Shown here: in pieces, positions 58,289 through 64,000 of the stretch
Numbering within the stretch: position 1 is the stretch's first letter
Layout: each line of letters begins with the position of its first letter
Source: Verrucolacustris sp044348085
GTDB lineage: Bacteria; Verrucomicrobiota; Verrucomicrobiia; Methylacidiphilales; Verrucolacustridaceae
DNA: 64,000 bases
Assembly: GCA_044348085.1 (NCBI GenBank)
Contig: JBIKTM010000007.1
Location: forward strand, 14,880-78,879
Reading direction: 5' to 3'
Position numbers and translations under genes: made by a program
The notes under the pieces: model-generated
What the model was told of the DNA's origin: nothing
The model's database searches: none
Seen by the model: only the letters and a program-made list of their open reading frames with translations

Positions 58289-59889
58289 GTCAGGAATTTG
58301 AGGCAGAAGTCGTGGTGGTGGGGAGTGGAATTGCAGGGCTGAGCTTTGCCTTGAAAGCAGCGGAGCATGCCCGGGTGCTTCTTTTAACGAAAAAGAACGC
58401 GGCGGAGTCGAACACCAACTACGCGCAGGGGGGGATTGCGTGTGTGACCTCATCGGAGGATTCGGCTGAGCTTCACATTCGGGACACGATGGAATCGGGA
58501 GCCGGTTTGTGCAGAGAGAGGGTCGTGCGGGAGGTCGTGCAGGATGGTCCGGCGCGAGTGGCAGAGTTGGTTGCGCTAGGGGTGAAGTTTACCGAGAGAA
58601 AAAATGGATCTCATCAGGAACCTGATTTAGGAAAAGAGGCAGGGCACAGCAAGAGACGCGTGCTGCATGCGGGTGATATTACGGGGCGGGAGTTGGAAAA
58701 GGCCTTATTGGCGGCTGTTCGGGCCTCGCCTCAAATCCGAGTTCGGGAAGACATTGTTGCGATCGACTTGGTCACTACGAAAAAGATGAAGATGAAGGGG
58801 CCCAACCGTGTTGTAGGGCTGTATGTGTTGGACTGTGCGACGCAGAGGGTTGTTGCGATTTCTGCGAAAGTGGTGGTCTTGGCAACGGGGGGTTGTGGAA
58901 AGTGTTATCTGTATACGACCAATCCAGGGATTGCGACGGGGGACGGCGTGGCGATGGCTTATCGGGCAGGTGTGGCGATTGCGAATATGGAGTTTGTCCA
59001 GTTTCACCCCACCTGTCTTTTTCATCCGTCCGCACCAAGCTTTCTGATATCGGAAGCTCTGCGGGGCGAGGGTGGCTTAGTGGTGAATGCCAAAGGTGAG
59101 GACTTCACAAAAAAGACGGACCCGCGCGGATCCTTGGCCCCGCGAGATATTGTGGCCAGAGCCATTGACGAAGAGATGAAAGAGAGTGGTGCGGTCTGTG
59201 TGTATTTGGATATTCGTTCCAAGGGATCGGATTTTCTTGAGAAACGATTTCCCGCCATCACCTCGACCCTGCGGGAACTGGGGATCGATCCACCGAAACA
59301 GCCCATTCCCGTGGTGCCTGCGGCTCACTACCAGTGCGGAGGGATTCCTGCCGAGTTGAACGGGACGACGGAACTGCAGGGGTTGTGGGCCTTAGGGGAA
59401 GTGGCGTGTACGGGGTTACATGGGGCGAACCGACTCGCGAGTAACTCCCTTCTCGAAGCACTTGTGATGGCGCATCGTGCCGCAGAAAATCTGCCCCACT
59501 ACCTTAAGAAGAGTCTGGTTAAGATTTCTATTCCGATTTGGAAAGAGGGTCAGGCTCACGACGCGGATGAGATGGTTGTCATCACGCACAACTGGAAAGA
59601 GATTCGTCAGTTGATGTGGGACTATGTGGGAATTGCGAGAACGACCAAACGATTGAGGAGAGCCCAATCGCGCTTGCGGCTACTTCTGGAGGAGGTACAG
59701 GAGTTTTACTGGAACTTCCGTGTCACTGGGGATCTTTTGGAGCTTAGAAACTTGGCGCTCTGCGCGGCTTTGATTGTGGAATCTTCTCTAGCACGCAAAG
59801 AGAGCCGGGGGCTCAATGCCAACGCGGATTATCCAAAGCTACTGAAGGCGCCCAAAGATACAGTGATTCGAGCAGGGAGTATTCGCTAG
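58273..59889 (+). CDS. nadB: L-aspartate oxidase
   Basis: NadB oxidises aspartate to iminoaspartate, the first step of de novo NAD synthesis. The FAD motif VVVGSGIAGLSFALKA, NYAQGGIACV, HGANRLASNSLLEAL and a succinate-dehydrogenase-like C-terminal helical domain are present. I start at ATG 58273 (538 aa); a longer in-frame reading would run through the tRNA-Asp gene. nadA and nadC are not adjacent. Expression must come from a promoter within the tRNA region or by read-through from the upstream cassette. Confidence 0.95.
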   Translation: MAGRPSQEFEAEVVVVGSGIAGLSFALKAAEHARVLLLTKKNAAESNTNYAQGGIACVTSSEDSAELHIRDTMESGAGLCRERVVREVVQDGPARVAELVALGVKFTERKNGSHQEPDLGKEAGHSKRRVLHAGDITGRELEKALLAAVRASPQIRVREDIVAIDLVTTKKMKMKGPNRVVGLYVLDCATQRVVAISAKVVVLATGGCGKCYLYTTNPGIATGDGVAMAYRAGVAIANMEFVQFHPTCLFHPSAPSFLISEALRGEGGLVVNAKGEDFTKKTDPRGSLAPRDIVARAIDEEMKESGAVCVYLDIRSKGSDFLEKRFPAITSTLRELGIDPPKQPIPVVPAAHYQCGGIPAELNGTTELQGLWALGEVACTGLHGANRLASNSLLEALVMAHRAAENLPHYLKKSLVKISIPIWKEGQAHDADEMVVITHNWKEIRQLMWDYVGIARTTKRLRRAQSRLRLLLEEVQEFYWNFRVTGDLLELRNLALCAALIVESSLARKESRGLNANADYPKLLKAPKDTVIRAGSIR

Positions 59890-59928
59890 GGAGATGGTTT
59901 GGCGATCGATCCTAACCGAGAATTGGGA

Positions 59929-61821
59929 TTAGGAATTCTTGGCCTCGCGCCACCAAGCGAGGAATGCCAGAACAGACCAAAGGGAGCGGCGATGATCGGC
60001 TTTGTGGCTTAAATGTTCTTGGGTCATTCTGTGAACGGTTGCTGGATCGAGAATCCCTGTTGAAGCCACAAGAGAAGGTTGGGTGAGATCCTGAGCCCAT
60101 TCCCGAAGATCCTGTTGAAGCCAAGAAGCGACAGGCATAGCAAAACCGGCTTTTTTGCGGTGAAGAATCTCTTGGGGGAGATCGTTTTTTAGGGCTTCCC
60201 GAAGAATCAGTTTTGTCTGGCGCCCGCGCATTTTGTAGTCGGAACGAAGGGAGAAGGCGTGGGTCACGAGATCAGGGTCCAGAAATGGGACTCGGACCTC
60301 GAGAGAGTGGGCCATGCTGGCACGGTCGACTTTTGTAAGGACACACTCTTGAAGGTAAAGTTTTGTGCAAAGGTAGAAAATACGTTCGAGTCCGCCTGAG
60401 AGGCCGCTTCGGTAGACGAGACGAGTCACATCCTCAAACGCGTTATGGCGTTGGAGTTGGATGCGGGCGTCGGGGGAGAGAAGGTCGTGCCGTTCGCTGT
60501 TGCCACAGGCTCCCATCCAGAGAAGGAAACGAATTTCAGCGGGCAGACCGAGTCCTTTGAGGAACTGGGCCATGAGAAAAGGAAGGCTTTTGTAGTTGTG
60601 GGAGACGGGAAGGCGCTGGATGAGATGGTTGATGGCAACGCGGACGCCTACTGGAAGAAAGGAGAGGCGCTCGACGAGAAGATGGGCTTGAAAGCTGGGG
60701 TATCCTGCAAAAAGTTCATCTCCGCCATCCCCGCCTAGAACGGTCTTCACCTTTCCAGCGGCCAAACGGGCCAGAAACCATGTCGGCACTAGGGAGGCAT
60801 CTCCCAAAGGTTCATCCAGACCGCGGTAGATGGCAGGGATGGCTCCGGCAACGTCTTTCGCAGTAAGGGTCTGGTGGTGGTGTTCGGTGCCCACCTTGCG
60901 AGCGACCATTTCAGCGAAGGGAAGTTCGTTGTAGGAGGCCTCCTGAAAACCGATCGAGAAGGAGTGAAGTTTCTTTTGAGCCAAAGGAGCGGCAAGGGCG
61001 GCTACGGCGCTGGAGTCGATTCCTCCGCTGAGAAGGATTCCGACTTCTACATCACTTCGGAGTTGGTAGCGGACAGCTTCGCGAAGAAGCTCGCGAGTTG
61101 TTTGGGCGGACTCATCAAACGTTCCTGCCCCGACGGGATTATCCTCGATCGGCAGATCATAAAAATATTCGGTTCGGCGGCTGGCTGGAGACCAGGAGAG
61201 AAGCTGGCCAGGCTCTAGTTTTCGAACTCCCGCATAGGCTGTTGAGGGGGCGGGAATATAACCGAGGGCGAGGTACTTGTTGACCGAAGCGGGGTCCAAG
61301 CCAGGTCGGAAATCGGGAAATCGGAGAAGAGAGCGAAGTTCAGAAGCAAAGAGGAGCTCGCCACGGTGGTTGGCATAGTAGAGGGGTTTGATCCCAAGGG
61401 GGTCACGGACGAGGGTGAGACGTTTTTCAGCAGAATCCCAGATGGCAAAGGCGAACATTCCGTTGAGACGAGACAGGCAGGAGGCTCCATCTTCAGCCCA
61501 CGCTTGAAGGAGGACTTCCGTGTCGGATTGGGTGCGAAAGGTGGCTCCGCGAGTTTCGAGGTCGCGACGAAGTTCCAGGTAGTTGTAGATTTCTCCGTTA
61601 AAGACAAGGTGCCAACGACCATCGGCCGAGGACATGGGTTGGGCGCCGCCAGAAAGATCCAAAATACTGAGTCGACGGTGGCCAAGCCGGACAGCGGGGT
61701 CGGAGTAAGCTCCGTGTGCATCAGGACCTCGGTGGGTTAGGGCGTCGGTCATTTTGGATAGGGCGAGCTCCGGTTTTTCCGGGGCGTGACGGTGAGTGGT
61801 AAATCCTGCAATGCCGCACAT
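59929..61821 (-). CDS. asnB: Glutamine-hydrolysing asparagine synthase
   Basis: An N-terminal class II glutaminase domain with nucleophile Cys2 (MCGIAGF) is followed by the synthetase domain. The PP-loop is SGGIDSSAVAAL, and GGDGGDELFAGYPSF is the conserved acidic loop. At 630 aa it matches the long AsnB forms (TIGR01536-type), some of which act in amidation of surface polysaccharide or antibiotics rather than in asparagine supply. The neighbouring glycosyltransferase is divergent (81 bp). The 3' end converges on nadB. Confidence 0.94.
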   Translation of the reverse strand: MCGIAGFTTHRHAPEKPELALSKMTDALTHRGPDAHGAYSDPAVRLGHRRLSILDLSGGAQPMSSADGRWHLVFNGEIYNYLELRRDLETRGATFRTQSDTEVLLQAWAEDGASCLSRLNGMFAFAIWDSAEKRLTLVRDPLGIKPLYYANHRGELLFASELRSLLRFPDFRPGLDPASVNKYLALGYIPAPSTAYAGVRKLEPGQLLSWSPASRRTEYFYDLPIEDNPVGAGTFDESAQTTRELLREAVRYQLRSDVEVGILLSGGIDSSAVAALAAPLAQKKLHSFSIGFQEASYNELPFAEMVARKVGTEHHHQTLTAKDVAGAIPAIYRGLDEPLGDASLVPTWFLARLAAGKVKTVLGGDGGDELFAGYPSFQAHLLVERLSFLPVGVRVAINHLIQRLPVSHNYKSLPFLMAQFLKGLGLPAEIRFLLWMGACGNSERHDLLSPDARIQLQRHNAFEDVTRLVYRSGLSGGLERIFYLCTKLYLQECVLTKVDRASMAHSLEVRVPFLDPDLVTHAFSLRSDYKMRGRQTKLILREALKNDLPQEILHRKKAGFAMPVASWLQQDLREWAQDLTQPSLVASTGILDPATVHRMTQEHLSHKADHRRSLWSVLAFLAWWREAKNS

Positions 61822-61902
61822 AGGTGAGTAGAATCGACTGAAGTGGGTGTTGATTCAAGGCTCGAGCTTGGATGATTTCGTGAATCGAGGCAGGATCGAG
61901 GG

Positions 61903-63549
61903 GTGGAAAATCAGGTGCATCGGAAAGATCGGATTCTGCTTCTCGCTCTTGCGTTGGTCGTGGCATTTCCTTTTTTGGGTTCGTTTGGTCTTTTGGAGCC
62001 TGATGAGGGTAGATTTGCGCAGATCGGGCGGGAGATGGCTGCAACTGGCGATTTTCTCGTCCCACGGTTGAATGGGATTGAGCAGTTTTATAAACCTCCT
62101 CTGGTTTACTGGATCTCTGCTGTTGGGTATAGGGTGTTTGGCGTATCGGAGTGGACGGCTCGATTGCCTTCAGCGTTGGCCTTTGCCGGGGTCATTTGGC
62201 TGACCGGATGGATGGGTTGGCGTTTGAGGGGACGAAAAGTCGGGTGGATGGCCGCGTTGATTCTTGGGTCGATGGTGGAGCCTTATGCGTTGGGGCGTCA
62301 GATCACTTTGGATATGAGTCTGACTTTTTGGATCACTGCGGCGCTGGCCTGTCTGGTTGAGGTGGGAGTGGGAAGCCGGCGTAGATGGGCGGGGTACCTT
62401 TTCTTTGTCTGCATGGGGTTGGGATTTTTGGCTAAAGGGCCGATGGCATGGGTCGTTCCGCTTTCGGCTGCCCTTGTTTGGGGTGGAATGGCTAAACGAA
62501 AAGGGGAAAAGCTGGATCTGCCTTGGGGATTGGGGATTCCGATGACCTTTGGGGTGGCGATGAGTTGGTTCGTCACGGTGTGCTGGAGGTATCCCGAATT
62601 ATGGAAATATTTTCTTGGGTATGAACTGGTTGAGAGATTTGCCAGCACGACGCATGGGCGTTCGAAGCCATGGTGGTTTTTTCTTCCTATCCTGCTGATT
62701 GGGACGGTGCCGTGGACCGGATTTTTGCTAGGTCTCATTCGACAGTCCTTGATCAAGATTAAGGGCAAGACATTGTCCCCGGTCTTGTGGGGCGTTGGGG
62801 CGGCGATCGTGATTCCGTTTGTAGTGGTGAGTTGCAGTGGATCGAAGCTGCTGACGTATATTCTTCCGATCTATCCGCCTTTGGCGTTGGCACTGGCGAT
62901 TTGGTTGAGTGGGCAGGTTTGTTCCCGCTACGAAAAAACAGGTTGGGGATTTGCGCTGATTTCCTTGGGGGTGCTCGGGCCGATGCTTTGGTGTGTGCGT
63001 TATGTTTGGAGCGAAGCGGCCGAGGTGACACCTTCTCCGGGCTATCTTTTGGGTGCGACACTTTTGGCGATCATTCTGGTTTTGGTTTGGGGGATCAAAA
63101 TTAGAAGGGGGGATGTACTGGCGAAAGTGGGTTGGGTTGCGGGAGTGGCGATCTTTTTATGGCATGGAGCGAGCTGGGAGATGGAGCGGATCAATGATCT
63201 TTTGGGAAGGCAGGCAAGTGTTTGCTCCTTAGCGAAGTTAGCGAATCACCATCAACCTGAGCGTCTCTTTATTTATCGGGCGCGGGCGGCAGGTTTGCTT
63301 TTCGTGACGGATCGAAAAGTGTGGATCAGTCGAGCGGATGCGGATGTTGTCGTGAAACCGTCGATTGAGGCGGAGGGTCGACTATTTGAGAAACCAGGTG
63401 ATTTGAAGCAAGGATTGACGGCAGGTCAAAAAGTGGAGGGAATTACCTTGAGGCAAGTATTTCGGGAGGAGTTTGATCCCAAAGAGTGGGAAGTAACGGG
63501 CAGAGCTGGGGAATTTTTGTTGATCCGTGGATACGGAGTCGAAAAGTAG
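61903..63549 (+). CDS. ArnT/PMT-like glycosyltransferase family 39 protein
   Basis: A polytopic membrane glycosyltransferase of 548 aa with about eleven hydrophobic segments and a soluble C-terminal domain. The first periplasmic loop carries LLEPDEGRFAQIGREM, which has the catalytic DE motif, followed by FYKPPLVYWI, both typical of ArnT and related polyprenyl-phosphate-sugar transferases. It probably moves a sugar from a lipid carrier to lipid A or a protein; which one is not readable. The start codon is GTG. Confidence 0.9.
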   Translation: MENQVHRKDRILLLALALVVAFPFLGSFGLLEPDEGRFAQIGREMAATGDFLVPRLNGIEQFYKPPLVYWISAVGYRVFGVSEWTARLPSALAFAGVIWLTGWMGWRLRGRKVGWMAALILGSMVEPYALGRQITLDMSLTFWITAALACLVEVGVGSRRRWAGYLFFVCMGLGFLAKGPMAWVVPLSAALVWGGMAKRKGEKLDLPWGLGIPMTFGVAMSWFVTVCWRYPELWKYFLGYELVERFASTTHGRSKPWWFFLPILLIGTVPWTGFLLGLIRQSLIKIKGKTLSPVLWGVGAAIVIPFVVVSCSGSKLLTYILPIYPPLALALAIWLSGQVCSRYEKTGWGFALISLGVLGPMLWCVRYVWSEAAEVTPSPGYLLGATLLAIILVLVWGIKIRRGDVLAKVGWVAGVAIFLWHGASWEMERINDLLGRQASVCSLAKLANHHQPERLFIYRARAAGLLFVTDRKVWISRADADVVVKPSIEAEGRLFEKPGDLKQGLTAGQKVEGITLRQVFREEFDPKEWEVTGRAGEFLLIRGYGVEK

Positions 63550-63584
63550 ACTTTCCGGCGGAGGGGATTTAGGAAGAACAAGCT

Positions 63585-64000
63585 TTAGGCCAATTTTGAA
63601 CTCAAGTGGCGGAAGGTGGGGATGAAGCTGGGGGAAGTGGCTTTGCCATCAAGAGGCTCAGAGCGGCCGCGGAAGCTTGCACTTTCGGCGACGATAAACT
63701 TTTCGGTCCGAACATCTCCAAAAAGTTGGGCCTGATCACAGACTTCGATAGATTCCGTGGCGGAAATGTTCCCATGCATCTTGCCGTGAAGGATTACCTT
63801 ATTGGCCTGAATATCGCCCTTGAGGATGGCATCCGCGCCGATGATGAGGGTTCCACCAGAGATGATTTCACCCTCAAAGTGGCCGTTAAATTCAAGATTC
63901 CCGTCGAAGGCGAGGGAGCCTTTCAACTCAACCTGATCGGTGATGATGGCCCCACCCCGATGATTGGACTGGGAGGAAGTGGATGAGGGCGCAGGGAAAG
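63585..64000 (-). CDS. Bactofilin (5' end beyond window)
   Basis: Bactofilins are small beta-helical polymer-forming cytoskeletal proteins involved in cell shape and envelope positioning. The repeated short-strand pattern (GSLAFDGNLEFNGHFEGEI, ADAILKGDIQANKVILHGK, DQAQLFGDVRTEKFIV) is the family core. The frame stays open to the right edge (residues reading SNHRGGAIITDQVEL precede the core), so the start lies outside. An internal TTG at 63926 is not the real start, because the core strand continues upstream of it. Confidence 0.88.
   Translation of the reverse strand, partial: FPAPSSTSSQSNHRGGAIITDQVELKGSLAFDGNLEFNGHFEGEIISGGTLIIGADAILKGDIQANKVILHGKMHGNISATESIEVCDQAQLFGDVRTEKFIVAESASFRGRSEPLDGKATSPSFIPTFRHLSSKLA

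Noticed and set aside
59911..59934. CCTAA...TTAGG inverted repeat between nadB and asnB as a terminator
   Set aside because: The stem is short, overlaps the asnB stop and lacks a T-run, so the support is too weak.

Overview
This 64 kb window is a dense stretch of bacterial chromosome that looks like Verrucomicrobiota (PVC superphylum). That assignment is an inference from gene content: a GldA/GldF/GldG-like ABC cassette followed by a DUF4340 protein, DUF2237, DUF429, a LarC protein, a lipase-maturation-factor protein, a bactofilin, a free-standing four-helix (S23-type) protein, and weak Shine-Dalgarno sequences. There is no 16S rRNA gene in the window to confirm it. Coding strands are very G/purine-rich. 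Genes are tightly packed, and many neighbours overlap by 1-4 bp (ATGA or GTGA). No gap without a gene exceeds about 170 bp. I found no insertion sequence, prophage or CRISPR array.

Layout. 0-5 kb: the end of a glycosyltransferase, then sucA-sucB (2-oxoglutarate dehydrogenase E1/E2, minus strand) and a DUF2237 gene. 5-13 kb: a plus-strand operon ubiD-ubiX-M16 protease-adenosine/adenine deaminase family-pabB-pabC-proS. 13-17 kb: a long Sel1-repeat protein translationally coupled to a membrane protein. 17-24 kb: typA, an AsmA-like protein, an acyl-activating enzyme, tRNA-Arg, recR-dnaX (minus), then rplM-rpsI. 24.6-27.7 kb: argC-argJ-argB. 27.7-30.7 kb: a LytS/LytTR-type two-component pair and a double-cupin protein.

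30.8-36.7 kb: a single 1948-residue secreted enzyme that joins an AA10 lytic polysaccharide monooxygenase, two CBM2 modules, a GH5 endoglucanase and a GH18 chitinase through Ig-like modules. This is the most striking object in the window. 36.8-40.7 kb: L,D-transpeptidase, lipase maturation factor, four-helix protein, and a second lipoylated E2. 40.7-46.1 kb: a compact minus-strand operon of Ppx/GppA phosphatase, a separate HD protein, a catalytically dead alkaline-phosphatase-like protein, rsmA, a Nudix hydrolase and a carotenoid desaturase. 46-51.8 kb: serS, zupT, DUF429, larC, rpiA and an orphan parA.

51.9-58.2 kb: the gliding-type ABC exporter cassette with DUF4340 and two unknown membrane-anchored proteins, ending on top of an antisense tRNA-Asp. 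58.3-64 kb: nadB, asnB, an ArnT/PMT-like glycosyltransferase and a bactofilin cut by the window edge.

Most of the window is housekeeping metabolism. The accessory character is concentrated in the giant polysaccharide-degrading enzyme and its flanks, the Sel1 locus, and the operon with the dead phosphatase.
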